Position numbers and translations under genes: made by a program. Shown here in pieces: positions 44,351 through 53,870 of a stretch of 64,000 nucleotides of DNA. Where the stretch lies: the NCBI RefSeq assembly GCF_024733845.1, contig NZ_JANRHG010000001.1:310001-374000 (forward strand), in the 5' to 3' direction. Below the pieces are notes generated by a model. The model was not told where the DNA came from, searched no databases, and saw nothing but the letters and a program-made list of their open reading frames with translations. The stretch comes from Neomoorella sulfitireducens (lineage in GTDB: Bacteria > Bacillota > DSM-521 > Neomoorellales > Neomoorellaceae). Positions within the stretch are counted from its first letter, which is position 1, and every line of letters begins with the position of its first letter.

Positions 44351-45349
44351 TTAATCCCTTATAATAGCCAGCTCGCTTCCACAGGCGCGGCAACTGCGCC
44401 CTGCCAGGCCCGGCAGGGAAACATGATAACCCGCCCGCCGGATGACCAGTTCACCGCAAACCGGGCAGTAGGTGTTGTTAGCCTTCTCGTCAGGCACATT
44501 ACCCAGGTAAACATAATGTAAATGCCGCCGGGCCATTTCCCGGCTGCGGCGCATGGTTGCCAGGGGCGTCGGCGGCGCCTGCAGGCGGTAGCGGGGAAAG
44601 TAGCGGGAAAAGTGCAGGGGCGTATCCACGCTTAGATTGCCAGCTATCCACTTTACCAGCTCTTGCAACTCCTCCGGGTCGTCGTTTAATCCCGTCACCA
44701 GGAGGGTCGTTATCTCTACATGACTGCCGGCTTTGACTGCCGCCGCCGCCGTTTCCAGGACGGGCCGGTAGTCGCCGTGAACGACTTTGCGGTAAAATTC
44801 CAGGTTGAAACCCTTGACATCAATATTCCAGGCATCGATCCAGGGAAGGAGCCCGGCCAGGGGTTCCGGCCGTATGTACCCGTTGGTAACCATAACATTC
44901 TTTAGCCCCGCTTCCCGGGCCAGCCGGGCCGTATCCAGGACAAATTCATACCAGACCAGGGGCTCGGAATAGGTATAGGCTATGCCCAGGCTGCCAGTTT
45001 CCCCGGCCTTGCGAACCAGATCCTCCGGAGTGATGGTTACCGTTTCCGGTTCTCCCTGGGCTATCTCCCAGTTCTGGCAGAATTCACAGCGAAAATTACA
45101 GCCCACAGTACCGGCCGAGAGGATAGGGCTTCCCGGATAAAAATGGTAGAGGGGCTTTTTTTCAATAGGATCCAGGGCCAGGGAGGAACAGCAGCCGTAA
45201 TTGCGGGTGTAAAGCCGCCCCTCCCGGTTTTCCCGCACCCGGCAGGTACCCCGGCCGCCCGGGGCAATAACACAGGTATGGGGGCAGAGGCGGCATTCAA
45301 CCTTCTCCCTAGGTAACTTAACATAATGCAAGGCCTCAGTCAGGGCCAT
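44351..45349 (-). CDS. amrS: AmmeMemoRadiSam system radical SAM enzyme
   Basis: 332 residues. An N-terminal Cys cluster (CRLCPHTC, CRVR), then the radical SAM motif GCNFRCEFCQNWEIA (CxxxCxxC, about 84-98), GIAYTYSEPLVWYEF, and a C-terminal zinc-ribbon-like pair CPVCGEL...CRACGSEL. ATG with GGAGGG. The family always travels with Memo and AMMECR1 domains; both are fused in the next gene upstream. Reaction not established. Gap to the fusion gene is 74 bases, same strand. Confidence 0.92.
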   Translation of the reverse strand: MALTEALHYVKLPREKVECRLCPHTCVIAPGGRGTCRVRENREGRLYTRNYGCCSSLALDPIEKKPLYHFYPGSPILSAGTVGCNFRCEFCQNWEIAQGEPETVTITPEDLVRKAGETGSLGIAYTYSEPLVWYEFVLDTARLAREAGLKNVMVTNGYIRPEPLAGLLPWIDAWNIDVKGFNLEFYRKVVHGDYRPVLETAAAAVKAGSHVEITTLLVTGLNDDPEELQELVKWIAGNLSVDTPLHFSRYFPRYRLQAPPTPLATMRRSREMARRHLHYVYLGNVPDEKANNTYCPVCGELVIRRAGYHVSLPGLAGRSCRACGSELAIIRD

Positions 45350-45423
45350 TAAAAACCCTCCCTCAGTTTCCTGGCGTACCGGGTCCTGCTTCCCACGACC
45401 GGAGACGGCAGATATAACTTATC

Positions 45424-46800
45424 CTAATGATAGCGGGTAACCTTAAATCTTTCCAGCCGGTACGGCTCATCGGGTCTGATGCCGCCCTTCTGGCGGGCAA
45501 TGGCCACCTGTTCTTCAACGGTGTCGATGCCCTCCAGATCCGGGAGGAGGAGTCCCCGCCGCCGGCCGCAGCTGACAATGACGCCGTAAACTCTCGGGTC
45601 CAGATCGGCCAGGGTGGCCGGTTCGGGTTCGCCCAGGACGTCAACCGAATAAGTAAGTTCCGGTAACTCTTCAATTGTTACCGGGGTAAAACGGGGATCT
45701 TCCAGGCCGGCTGCCAGGGCGTTGTAGATAATCTCCTCGGCCAGGTTGGCCCTCGTGGGGCCGATGGTGCCGATACACCCCCTTAGATTGCCATGTTTTT
45801 TGATCGAGACAAAAGCCCCGGCCCGGGCGGCCAGCTCCGCGGGCAGGGGATCGGGCGCGGGCAATACTTTGCCTGTCCGCAGGTAATGCTCCAGGCTCCG
45901 GCGGGCCAGGCGCACCGGCAAGGACTCTCCTGCCGGTTTCTTGCATTCAACGAGCAGGCTCCGTCCCGGCTCTTTCCTTATTGGTTCCAGGTGGGCAATT
46001 AGATAACCAACACCAAAAGGACCTTCATAGGATAAAACTTCCCCGCGCACTTCCCAGCCGTCCAGGGCACCCAGGCCCATTATAAAGGAACGCAGGCCGC
46101 ACTCACCGGCCCTTTCCGCCAGGTCATCGGGTATGGCCAGCAAACCTTCCATGTCCAGGCGGGCCAGAAACTCCTTCACCCGGGCGTCGAACTCCCTGCC
46201 CCGGGGATCGTACCCGGCGGGAGCCCCGGGCAGCAGCCGGTGGGATAAATCGCCGCTGGCCACCAGGAGGACACGGCGGGGACCGGCCTCAACGGCCCGG
46301 CCCAGGGCGGCGCCAAAGGCATAAAGCTGCTGCCGTTGCAGGAAGGCCATCCCTATGGCCACCAGGGGGGTAGCAATACCCGCCCGGCGCAGGTAGTAAA
46401 GGGGCACCATCATCCCGTGGTCCAGTTCCGGGGCTAGTCCGTAACGGCGGCAGGCGGTTTCGTCCAGCCAGGCCACCGGCACCCCCTTTTCCCGGGCCGC
46501 TTCGGCTATGACGCGGCTGAGTTCCAGTTCTACGGAATATGTAAACCTGACGTCGCCGGCCCTAAACGCCGCCAGGTCACCGCGCAGCTCCGGGACCGCC
46601 CATATTCCCACGGCGTCGCGGAAAACAGGCCCGTGGGGGGAAATAATGACCACCACTTCTGGCTGATGGGCCGCCGCCCTGGCAGCCACTTCCCTTGCCG
46701 CCGTAACCGTAGCAGTAATTTTTTCCACTTCCCGTCCCCCGACCTCCGGCACCATAATGGGCGGGTGGGGCATAAAGGCCACATCCAGTAAGCGTCCCAT
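45424..46800 (-). CDS. Memo-AMMECR1 fusion protein (AmmeMemoRadiSam system proteins B+A)
   Basis: 458 residues. Residues about 1-270 are the Memo/LigB-like domain ([55 protein letters not shown]), with His and Asp/Glu at the metal positions of extradiol-dioxygenase-like proteins. About 280-458 is AMMECR1 ([20 protein letters not shown], the LRGCIG signature; [14 protein letters not shown]). ATG with AAGGGGTG. The fusion shows that the three activities of the system act together; substrate unknown, and metal insertion or peptide modification are only hypotheses. Confidence 0.92.
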   Translation of the reverse strand: MGRLLDVAFMPHPPIMVPEVGGREVEKITATVTAAREVAARAAAHQPEVVVIISPHGPVFRDAVGIWAVPELRGDLAAFRAGDVRFTYSVELELSRVIAEAAREKGVPVAWLDETACRRYGLAPELDHGMMVPLYYLRRAGIATPLVAIGMAFLQRQQLYAFGAALGRAVEAGPRRVLLVASGDLSHRLLPGAPAGYDPRGREFDARVKEFLARLDMEGLLAIPDDLAERAGECGLRSFIMGLGALDGWEVRGEVLSYEGPFGVGYLIAHLEPIRKEPGRSLLVECKKPAGESLPVRLARRSLEHYLRTGKVLPAPDPLPAELAARAGAFVSIKKHGNLRGCIGTIGPTRANLAEEIIYNALAAGLEDPRFTPVTIEELPELTYSVDVLGEPEPATLADLDPRVYGVIVSCGRRRGLLLPDLEGIDTVEEQVAIARQKGGIRPDEPYRLERFKVTRYH

Positions 46801-47027
46801 ACAATCACCCCTTATAATATGGCCCGGTAACCATTCTTTAATGTAATCACTCCAACCCGGGACCTGCCCTCAGGTTTACTTTACCACATCTACCAGCTTT
46901 TTGACAGGGGTAAATTCCTGGTGCCATTTGCTATTGTGCCGGCGGCCGTCCCTGCATTAGAATAAAAAAGTGCGGCAATCGGCTACAGATATACATAGAA
47001 AATTTATGCTAAGGGAGGTGGACAGAA
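46801..47027. other. Divergent promoter region between the Memo-AMMECR1 and lytS genes
   Basis: TTATAAT near 46812 could serve the minus-strand gene. On the plus side the RBS GGGAGGTGG precedes lytS; its promoter is not obvious. No gene seen. Confidence 0.35.
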
Positions 47028-48743
47028 ATGCCCCTTTTTATAGCCCTGGTGGAGCGGATGAGTGTTGTTATAACCCTGGCCTTCGTCCTGACCCGTTCCC
47101 ATACATTCCGCAAGCTACTCCAGGAGCAGGCCAGTTCTCGCCAAAAATTTCTTTTAATCCTGGTCTTTGGTTTTATGGGAATTTTTGGTAGTTATACCGG
47201 CGTCCCCGTCCAGGATGCCCTGGCCAACTCCCGGGTCATTGCCCCCATGGTCGGCGGGCTGTTCGGCGGTCCCCTGGTCGGATTACTGTCCGGATTAATT
47301 GCCGGTGGTCATCGGTTTTTCATGGGTGGTTTCACCGCCCTGGCCTGCGGCGTTTCCACCACAGTGGAAGGCCTGCTGGGGGGACTGGTGGCCCGTACCT
47401 ACCACCGGCGCCCCATACCCTGGCCGGTGGCCTTTGCTGCCGGTTTTGCTGCTGAAGCCCTGCAAATGGTGATAATCCTGGCCCTGGCGCGACCTTTTGC
47501 CGCCGCCTGGAGCCTGGTCAAGGTCATCGCCTGGCCCATGATGCTGGTAAATGCCAGCGGTATTGCCCTGGCAGTAATCATTATCCAGAACGTCCTCCGG
47601 GAACAGGAACTGGCCGGTGCCGTCCAGGCCCAGAAGGCCTTAAAAATTGCCAACAAAACCCTGCCCTACTTGCGCCGGGGTCTGAATAGGGATTCCGCCA
47701 GCCAGGCAGCAGCTATTATTATGGAAACTACCGGTCTGGAAGCTGTTGCCATCACCAGTGACGACGAAATCCTGGCCCATGTAGGTGCCGGTAGCGACCA
47801 CCACTACCAGGGACAAAAGGTTCTCACCAGTGCCACCCGCCAGGCCCTGGAAACCGGCAGAATTCAGGTAGCCCAGACAGAAGCGGAAATCGGGTGCTAC
47901 CACAAGGACTGTCCCTTAAAGGCGGCAGTAGTCGTTCCCTTAAACTCGCGGGGCAAGGTGATCGGTACCTTAAAGCTTTATCATACCCGGGCCAACGCCG
48001 TCGGCCCCCTTGATCTGGAGCTGGCCGCGGGCCTGGGCCACCTCTTCTCAACCCAGCTGGAACTGGCGGAAATCGACCGCCAGGAGCAACTGGTTACCAG
48101 TGCCGAGATCCGTGCCCTCCAGTCCCAGATCAACCCTCACTTTTTGTTTAATGCCCTGAATACCATTATGTCCGTCTGCCGCCTGGACCCGGAAAAGGCG
48201 CGGCAGCTCCTGGGCTACTTGGGGGACTTCTTCCGCCGCAACCTGCAGCACCCGGATCGGCCGATCACCCTGGCTACGGAAATTGACCATGTGCGTTCTT
48301 ACCTGGCCATTGAAAAGGCCCGTTTCGGTTCCCGCCTGGAGGTATCCATTGATGTCGAACCGGGAGCGGCCAACTACCTGCTACCGGCCCTAACTCTCCA
48401 ACCCCTGGTAGAAAATGCCGTCAAACACGGCCTTTTACCCCGCCGGGAAGGAGGCCGGGTAACCATCACTGCCCGGGAAGTCAACGGTGAAGCCCTGATA
48501 ACCGTCAGCGATAACGGTGTGGGTATAGATCTAGATAAGGTAAACAGTTTATTAACCGGTAAGACGGGCAATAGTAACAATGTCGGCCTCCTTAATGTCC
48601 ATGAGCGCCTGCGCCTGCTCTACGGCCCGGAATACGGCCTGCGCTTTAGTCCCAATCCGGGGGGCGGTACACGGGTAGAATTCTTCCTGCCCCGGCAGGG
48701 CCGGGCAGGTTGTGAGGAAGGGGTTGCCAGTTGCGCCAGCTAA
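47028..48743 (+). CDS. lytS: LytS-type sensor histidine kinase
   Basis: 571 residues. N-terminal 5TM-Lyt sensor (about 1-185) with GIFGSYTGVPVQDALANSR, followed by a GAF domain (about 215-350), a His-kinase phosphoacceptor block QINPHFLFNALNTIMSVCRL (His about 367) and HATPase (NAVKHGLLPRREGG; SDNGVGID; NPGGGTRVEFFLP). Autophosphorylates and passes phosphate to the downstream regulator. Related systems (BtsS/YpdA, LytS) sense pyruvate and control pyruvate carriers; here a CstA carrier gene follows, so pyruvate is the likely signal. Confidence 0.93.
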   Translation: MPLFIALVERMSVVITLAFVLTRSHTFRKLLQEQASSRQKFLLILVFGFMGIFGSYTGVPVQDALANSRVIAPMVGGLFGGPLVGLLSGLIAGGHRFFMGGFTALACGVSTTVEGLLGGLVARTYHRRPIPWPVAFAAGFAAEALQMVIILALARPFAAAWSLVKVIAWPMMLVNASGIALAVIIIQNVLREQELAGAVQAQKALKIANKTLPYLRRGLNRDSASQAAAIIMETTGLEAVAITSDDEILAHVGAGSDHHYQGQKVLTSATRQALETGRIQVAQTEAEIGCYHKDCPLKAAVVVPLNSRGKVIGTLKLYHTRANAVGPLDLELAAGLGHLFSTQLELAEIDRQEQLVTSAEIRALQSQINPHFLFNALNTIMSVCRLDPEKARQLLGYLGDFFRRNLQHPDRPITLATEIDHVRSYLAIEKARFGSRLEVSIDVEPGAANYLLPALTLQPLVENAVKHGLLPRREGGRVTITAREVNGEALITVSDNGVGIDLDKVNSLLTGKTGNSNNVGLLNVHERLRLLYGPEYGLRFSPNPGGGTRVEFFLPRQGRAGCEEGVASCAS

Positions 48744-49489
48744 TCAGGGCCCTCATTGTTGATGATGAAGAGCCGGCTCGCCAGGAATTACGCTACTATA
48801 TCGAACAAAACGCCGATTTTACCGTATGCGGTGAAGCCGCCGGCGGCAGCGAAGCCCTGGAACTGGCTTATTCCCTGCTGCCGGACGTCGTTTTCCTGGA
48901 TATTGAGCTCTGGGATCTGGACGGGGTAGAAGTGGCACGGTTGCTGTTAAAACAGGAGCGCGCACCTTTAATCATTTTTGCCACTGCCTATGACGACTAC
49001 GCCGTCCAGGCCTTTGAACTCAACGCCGTCGACTACCTGTTAAAGCCCTTTACCGCCGAAAGGGTAACCACCACCCTGGCACGGGTGCGCCAGTTGCTCC
49101 AGCAGCATGAAACCCCGTCCCTGGCCGGCCTCCTCAACCAGCTGGCGGCCAACCGCAAAACTACCAAGGTGGCCGCCTGGAAGGAAGACCGGCTGCTCAT
49201 TATCGATCCGGGGGAAATTATTTACGCCGAAGCCCAGGGCCACCAGGTCCTCTTAAAAACCCACCAGGGTATTTTGCGCTTTACCGGTACCCTCCAGGAA
49301 CTAGAAGAAAAGCTGGACAGGAGCTTCTTAAGGGTTCACCGCAGTTTTATTATCAACCTCGATCAGGTACGGGAAGTAGTACCCTATTTCCACGGCACCT
49401 ACAGATTGCTCCTCAAGGATCAAGAAAAAACCGAAATACCCGTCGGCCGTACCTATCTCAAGGACGTGCGTTCGGTCCTGGGTTTTTAA
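48731..49489 (+). CDS. lytR: LytTR-family response regulator
   Basis: 252 residues. TTG start overlaps the lytS end by 13 bases. Receiver domain with IVDDEEPARQEL, VVFLDIELWDLDG (phosphoacceptor Asp about 56), FATAYDDYAVQAF and the Lys in YLLKPFT; C-terminal LytTR DNA-binding domain (about 145-250; IIYAEAQGHQVLLKT; LRVHRSFIINLDQV; IPVGRTYLKDV). Expected to bind tandem 9-10-bp direct repeats, which are present before cstA. Confidence 0.94.
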   Translation: MRQLIRALIVDDEEPARQELRYYIEQNADFTVCGEAAGGSEALELAYSLLPDVVFLDIELWDLDGVEVARLLLKQERAPLIIFATAYDDYAVQAFELNAVDYLLKPFTAERVTTTLARVRQLLQQHETPSLAGLLNQLAANRKTTKVAAWKEDRLLIIDPGEIIYAEAQGHQVLLKTHQGILRFTGTLQELEEKLDRSFLRVHRSFIINLDQVREVVPYFHGTYRLLLKDQEKTEIPVGRTYLKDVRSVLGF

Positions 49490-49501
49490 GTCTAGCCGGC
49501 G

Positions 49502-49530
49502 CCGTTCAGGTTTAAATAGCGTCGTTGGAG
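49502..49530 (+). promoter_or_regulatory. Candidate tandem LytTR boxes upstream of cstA
   Basis: CCGTTCAGG (49502-49510) and TCGTTGGAG (49522-49530) are direct repeats with a 20-bp period, similar to LytTR sites (core CGTT) in spacing of about two helical turns. They lie just after the lytR stop and about 80-100 bp before cstA. Confidence 0.45.
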
Positions 49531-49550
49531 TAAAATTAATGGTCGCATCA

Positions 49551-49596
49551 CTCCTCTGGCCATAAAATTTAAAAAAGATAATCAGCCAGAGGAGGT
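49551..49596 (+). promoter_or_regulatory. SD-masking hairpin in the cstA leader
   Basis: CTCCTCTGGC (49551-49560) is perfectly complementary to GCCAGAGGAG (49585-49594), which contains the start of the cstA Shine-Dalgarno GAGGAGGT. The AT-rich 24-base loop would leave an alternative open form. Translation control of cstA is implied; no CsrA-type loop GGA is visible. Confidence 0.55.
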
Positions 49597-49606
49597 TTAA
49601 GGCTTC

Positions 49607-51043
49607 ATGGTTACTTTTTGGGTTTCTATCATCATCCTCCTGGTGGGTTATTCCCTTTACGGCGCCTTTGTTGAAAAGGTCTTTGCCCCCCAGGAAAAAC
49701 GCCCCACCCCCGCGGTAAGGCTCAACGACGGCGTTGACTACGTGCCCATGGATTGGAAGCGCGACTTCCTGATCCAACTCTTAAACATTGCCGGCCTGGG
49801 ACCCATTTTCGGTGCCATCCAGGGAGCCCTTTGGGGTCCGGTTGCCTTTATCTGGATCGTCCTAGGAGGCATCTTTGCCGGCGCCGTCCATGATTACCTC
49901 GTTGGTATGCTCTCCGTGCGCAACGACGGCGCCAACCTGCCGACCATCGTCGGTAATTACCTGGGCCCCAGAATGAAGCAATTTGTCAATATTTTTACCG
50001 TCATCGTCCTGATCCTGGTGGGGACCGTCTTTATGACCGGCCCGGCCCAGCTCCTGGCCAAGCTAACCCCCACACACTTAACCTATACTTTCTGGCTGGG
50101 CGTCATTTTAGCCTATTACTTCCTGGCTACAATTTTGCCCGTCGATAAAATTATCGGCCGGATTTATCCCTTCTTCGGGGCCGTTCTAATTATTATGGCC
50201 GTGGGGATTGTCGGCGGGATTATGATAGAGGGTTATCATATCCCTGAATTAACCCTGGCCAACCTGCATCCCCAGGGCGCCCCCCTCTGGCCCCTCCTCT
50301 TTATCACCATTGCCTGCGGCGCCATCAGCGGCTTCCACGCCACCCAATCGCCCATTATCGCCCGCTGCCTGGAAAATGAACGCTACGGCCGCCGGGTCTT
50401 TTACGGGGCCATGATTGCCGAATCAATTATCGCCCTCATCTGGGCAGCCGCAGCCATGACCTTCTTCGGCAGCACCGGCGGCCTGGCTAACGGTTTGAAG
50501 GGCCTGGGCGGGCCGGCCGGCGTAGTCAACCAGGCCTCCTTTACCCTCCTGGGCGCCGTCGGCGGCGTCCTGGCTATCCTGGGTGTTGTCGTCTTGCCCG
50601 TTACCTCCGGGGACACCGCCTTCCGGGCGGCACGGCTCACCATCGCCGAATTCTTGAACCTGAAGCAGGGTCCCATCATAAATCGCTACAAGATTGCCGT
50701 CCCTATCTTCGCTGTCGGCTTTATTTTAAGCCAAATCGACTTTACCATCGTGTGGCGTTACTTCGCCTGGTCCAACCAGACCCTGGCCATGATCGCCCTG
50801 TGGACCGCCGCCGTCTACCTGGCACGGCAGCGTAGTTTCCACTGGGTGGCCACCATCCCCGCAATCTTTATGACGGCCGTAAGCATCACCTATATCCTCC
50901 AGGCACCGGAAGGCCTGCACCTGGCCACCACCATTTCCTACCCGGTAGGTTTAGCCGCAGCCGTCCTGGCTTTGCTGGCCTTCCTGTGGCGGGTTTACAG
51001 CCGGCAAGCCGTACCCGGCGCAACGAAACCTCAAAAGTTATAA
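49607..51043 (+). CDS. cstA: CstA family carbon starvation/pyruvate transporter
   Basis: 478 residues, the short Gram-positive form. About 13 hydrophobic segments; CstA signature parts GVDYVPMDWKRDFLIQLLNIAGLGPI (read in pieces, about 42-67), GPVAFIWIVLGGIFAGAVHDY and SGFHATQSPIIARCLENE. ATG with CAGAGGAGG. CstA/BtsT proteins carry pyruvate or peptides across the membrane; next to LytS/LytTR, pyruvate is favoured. An SD-masking hairpin and LytTR boxes suggest two layers of control. Confidence 0.93.
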   Translation: MVTFWVSIIILLVGYSLYGAFVEKVFAPQEKRPTPAVRLNDGVDYVPMDWKRDFLIQLLNIAGLGPIFGAIQGALWGPVAFIWIVLGGIFAGAVHDYLVGMLSVRNDGANLPTIVGNYLGPRMKQFVNIFTVIVLILVGTVFMTGPAQLLAKLTPTHLTYTFWLGVILAYYFLATILPVDKIIGRIYPFFGAVLIIMAVGIVGGIMIEGYHIPELTLANLHPQGAPLWPLLFITIACGAISGFHATQSPIIARCLENERYGRRVFYGAMIAESIIALIWAAAAMTFFGSTGGLANGLKGLGGPAGVVNQASFTLLGAVGGVLAILGVVVLPVTSGDTAFRAARLTIAEFLNLKQGPIINRYKIAVPIFAVGFILSQIDFTIVWRYFAWSNQTLAMIALWTAAVYLARQRSFHWVATIPAIFMTAVSITYILQAPEGLHLATTISYPVGLAAAVLALLAFLWRVYSRQAVPGATKPQKL

Positions 51044-51067
51044 AAACGACCTGCAAAGGTAGAGCGA

Positions 51068-51106
51068 TAGGGCCCGTGACCCAACCCGGCACGGGCCCTA
51101 TTTATT
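51068..51106. terminator. Bidirectional terminator between cstA and the amidase gene
   Basis: 11-bp perfect stem TAGGGCCCGTG / CACGGGCCCTA, then TTTATTTAT on the plus strand. Serves cstA and probably also the convergent amidase gene. Confidence 0.8.
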
Positions 51107-51837
51107 TATGGCGACCGGCTTCCAGGGGGAGATCCCTTTCCCTCGAGGAAGTAATTAACGATACCGGCATAGATAGCAAAAGCCATCTGGCGCTGGTAAT
51201 GAGGATCGGCCAGGAGCTTTTCTTCCTGGGGGTTGGAGATAAAGCCGACTTCAACAATGACGGCCGGTATCTTCTGGGTACGCAGGACAAAGGCGTCAAT
51301 GCTTAAAGGTACCCGGTCGGTATTGGCCAGGCGGCGCCTGATTTCCGCCTGGATAGCCTCAGCCAGTTCTTTCCCTTCCCGGGATTGGGGATCGTAAAAG
51401 ATCTGGGCACCCCTTTCGCGATTGTCGAAGGCGTTGCAGTGAATGGAGATAAAGAGGTCGGCGCCCACCTTCCCGGCAAGCCTGACACGCTCTACCAGGT
51501 CATCCCCCGTTTCCCCTTCCGGGACGTTTTCATCCTGGCGGGTCAAGAAAACGCGAGCCCCCCCCTGGCTTAAGAATCCGGCCAGGTGCCGGCTGATGGC
51601 GAGATTCACCCGGTCTTCCAGATTCCCTCCAGGGCCTATGGCTCCGGAATCAATACCCCCGTGGCCGGGGTCGACCACCACCACCTGGTTGGCCACCGCC
51701 CAGGAAAGGGCACGGATGGCCCGCTCCTCTTCCAGGTCCCGGTAGCGATTTAAGACCAGAAAAACAGCGACAACTGCCAGCAGGGCGACCATAACCTTCA
51801 GGCTGCGCCGCCGGGGAGTAATTACCACCCGCGCCAT
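51106..51837 (-). CDS. cwlD: N-acetylmuramoyl-L-alanine amidase (CwlD-like)
   Basis: 243 residues: one N-terminal membrane segment (KVMVALLAVVAVFLVLNRY), then an Amidase_3 domain with VVVDPGHGGIDSGAIG (zinc His), a Glu in the LEDRVNLAISR helix, ISIHCNAF (zinc His) and VIVEVGFISNPQEEKLL (catalytic Glu). ATG with GAGGAGGCGG. Size and N-terminal anchor match CwlD, which prepares spore cortex muramic lactam; this fits a spore-former. Other cell-wall amidase roles are possible. Confidence 0.85.
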   Translation of the reverse strand: MARVVITPRRRSLKVMVALLAVVAVFLVLNRYRDLEEERAIRALSWAVANQVVVVDPGHGGIDSGAIGPGGNLEDRVNLAISRHLAGFLSQGGARVFLTRQDENVPEGETGDDLVERVRLAGKVGADLFISIHCNAFDNRERGAQIFYDPQSREGKELAEAIQAEIRRRLANTDRVPLSIDAFVLRTQKIPAVIVEVGFISNPQEEKLLADPHYQRQMAFAIYAGIVNYFLEGKGSPPGSRSP

Positions 51838-51917
51838 TAACCCCGCCTCCTCCGTAAAAAATATGCCCTAAATTAATCCCCTAAACCAGGGAACTATTTC
51901 CTGCCAGTAAATATTCC

Positions 51918-51946
51918 TTGATCTCCCTTCCTTATATTGTTAAAAT
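51918..51946 (+). promoter_or_regulatory. Promoter of the ABC exporter operon
   Basis: TTGATC, 17-base spacer, TAAAAT; 35 bases before the GTG start. Confidence 0.55.
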
Positions 51947-51980
51947 TAATTCTCAAGCAAAAGCGAAGGGAAGAAAACCC

Positions 51981-52961
51981 GTGGCATTAATTATTGTCCA
52001 GGACCTTAGCAAGCGCTTTAACGACCTTACCGCTGTAGACGGGGTGACCTTTAACGTTGAAGAGGGAGAGATCTTCGGCTTCCTGGGACCGAATGGAGCC
52101 GGTAAATCGACCACCATTAAAATCCTCTGTACCCTCTTGAAGCCTACCAGCGGTCAGGTTACCCTGGCCGGTTTTGACGTTGCCCGCCAGCCCGATGCCG
52201 TACGCCGTGCCATCGGCCTGGTTTTCCAGGACAACTCCCTGGACGACCGCCTGACGGCTGAAGAAAACCTGCGTTTCCACGGCCTTCTCTACGGCCTCTC
52301 CCGGGCTACCATCAAGGAGCGTATAGATGAAGTCCTGGCCATGGTGGACCTGGCCGCTCGCCGCCGGGATATCGTCCGCACCTTTTCCGGGGGCATGCGG
52401 CGGCGGCTGGAAATAGCCCGCGGTTTCCTCCACCACCCCCGCGTCCTCTTCCTGGATGAACCGACGGTCGGGCTCGATCCCCAGACCCGCAGCGCCATCT
52501 GGCAGCACATCCACCGCCTGCGCCGGGAGAAAAACATTACCATCTTTATGACCACCCACTACATGGACGAGGCGGAAAACTGCGATCGCATCGCCATCAT
52601 TGACCACGGCCGCATCCAGGCCCTGGATACCCCTGACAACCTGAAGCGCCGGCTTGGGGGGGATGTGGTTACAATAATAACAGTTGATGACACCCGCCTC
52701 CAGGAAGAAATTGCTGCCCGCTACGACGTAAAAGTAATTAAAGATGAAGAAGGACTGCGCCTGCAGGTGGAGGACGGAGCCGCCTTTATCCCCCGGGTGG
52801 CTGCCGATTTCCGGGGGCAGATTAACAGCATCCATTTGCGGCGACCTACCCTGGACGATGTTTTTTTGAGCCTTACCGGCCGCGCCATACGGGATGACAG
52901 GGTCTCTTCAACCGAGCTTATGCGTTTAAACCGCCGTCACGGCCGCCGGCGACAGCACTAA
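51981..52961 (+). CDS. ABC transporter ATP-binding protein (DrrA-like)
   Basis: 326 residues from GTG 51981 (AAGGGAAG upstream; a longer frame from 51918 covers the promoter). Walker A GPNGAGKSTTIK, Q-loop VFQDNSLDD, signature FSGGMRRRLEIARG, Walker B VLFLDEPTVGLDPQTR and H-switch MTTHYMDEAENCD. C-terminal extension (about 220-305) as in drug- and polysaccharide-export ATPases. Pairs with the permease 13 bases downstream; substrate unknown. Confidence 0.94.
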   Translation: MALIIVQDLSKRFNDLTAVDGVTFNVEEGEIFGFLGPNGAGKSTTIKILCTLLKPTSGQVTLAGFDVARQPDAVRRAIGLVFQDNSLDDRLTAEENLRFHGLLYGLSRATIKERIDEVLAMVDLAARRRDIVRTFSGGMRRRLEIARGFLHHPRVLFLDEPTVGLDPQTRSAIWQHIHRLRREKNITIFMTTHYMDEAENCDRIAIIDHGRIQALDTPDNLKRRLGGDVVTIITVDDTRLQEEIAARYDVKVIKDEEGLRLQVEDGAAFIPRVAADFRGQINSIHLRRPTLDDVFLSLTGRAIRDDRVSSTELMRLNRRHGRRRQH

Positions 52962-52974
52962 GGAGGTCAATTGC

Positions 52975-53769
52975 ATGAAACCTGCCCTGCGGGCGATATA
53001 TACCATCTGGTACCGGGAGTTTATCCGTTTTATCCGCGAGCGCAGCCGCATCATCGGTATGATTGGCCAGCCCCTCCTTTACCTCCTCATTGTCGGTCAG
53101 GGAATCTCGGCGGCCATGGGCTTTCGCGGCGTACCCGCCGCTGTACCCGTCAACTACGTCCAATTCATGTATCCCGGCATCCTGGCAATGTCCGTCCTCT
53201 TTACCTCAATATTTTCCGGCGTCTCTATTATCTGGGACCGGGAGTTCGGTTTTTTAAAAGAAGTCCTGGTGGCCCCCGTACCCCGCTGGGCCATCGCCCT
53301 GGGTAAAGCCCTGGGGGGTAGCACCGTGGCCCTTATACAGGCTTCTATTATGCTCCTCCTGGCGCCTTTGATTAAAGTCTCCCTTACTCCGGTTACAATT
53401 CTCAAGCTCCTGGGCATCCTGTTTCTAATTTCCCTGGGATTGACCTTCCTGGGGATTGCCATTGCCAGCCGCATGTCTACCATGGAAGGTTTCCAGATGT
53501 TCATGAACTTCCTGGTCATGCCCATGTTTTTCCTGAGCGGCGCCATGTTTCCCATGACCAACCTGCCCGGCTGGATGAATTTTTTAATGAAACTTGATCC
53601 CTTGACTTACGGGGTCGATGCCTTGAGGCGCCTGATATATGCCGGTACCGATCCCCGGGCCTTGCAATATCTGGTCCACTACAGCCTGGGATTTGACGTG
53701 GCCGTAGTTATTGCCCTGGCCCTGCTCCTGGGCTTCCTGGGCTCCCTGTCCTTCAGCCGGCAGGAGTAA
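52975..53769 (+). CDS. ABC-2 type transporter permease (DrrB-like)
   Basis: 264 residues, six hydrophobic segments. ABC-2 signature region MFFLSGAMFPMTNLPGWMNF and LDPLTYGVDALRRLIYAG near 180-222; WDREFGFLKEVLVAPVPRW is the coupling-type loop. ATG with AAGGAGG. Forms an exporter with the preceding ATPase. Confidence 0.93.
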   Translation: MKPALRAIYTIWYREFIRFIRERSRIIGMIGQPLLYLLIVGQGISAAMGFRGVPAAVPVNYVQFMYPGILAMSVLFTSIFSGVSIIWDREFGFLKEVLVAPVPRWAIALGKALGGSTVALIQASIMLLLAPLIKVSLTPVTILKLLGILFLISLGLTFLGIAIASRMSTMEGFQMFMNFLVMPMFFLSGAMFPMTNLPGWMNFLMKLDPLTYGVDALRRLIYAGTDPRALQYLVHYSLGFDVAVVIALALLLGFLGSLSFSRQE

Positions 53770-53777
53770 ATAACAAA

Positions 53778-53815
53778 AAGGCGTCCTGGAGACAGGCCTT
53801 TCCTCCAGACGCCTT
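53778..53815. terminator. Terminator after the ABC exporter operon
   Basis: AAGGCGTCCTGGAG / CTCCAGACGCCTT with one bulge. Flanked on the left by AAAAA, giving a T-run for the minus strand, so it may serve the convergent symporter gene as well. Confidence 0.7.
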
Positions 53816-53870
53816 ACAATAAGCGTTCTAAGCCGGCGCTTTTTATCCCCGCCAGGCGATTCCGGCCAAA

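Noticed and set aside
47000-47027. Sigma-54 promoter before lytS
   Set aside because: TGGTGCCATTTGCT near 46920 has GG and GC elements, but they are two bases too close for a -24/-12 promoter.
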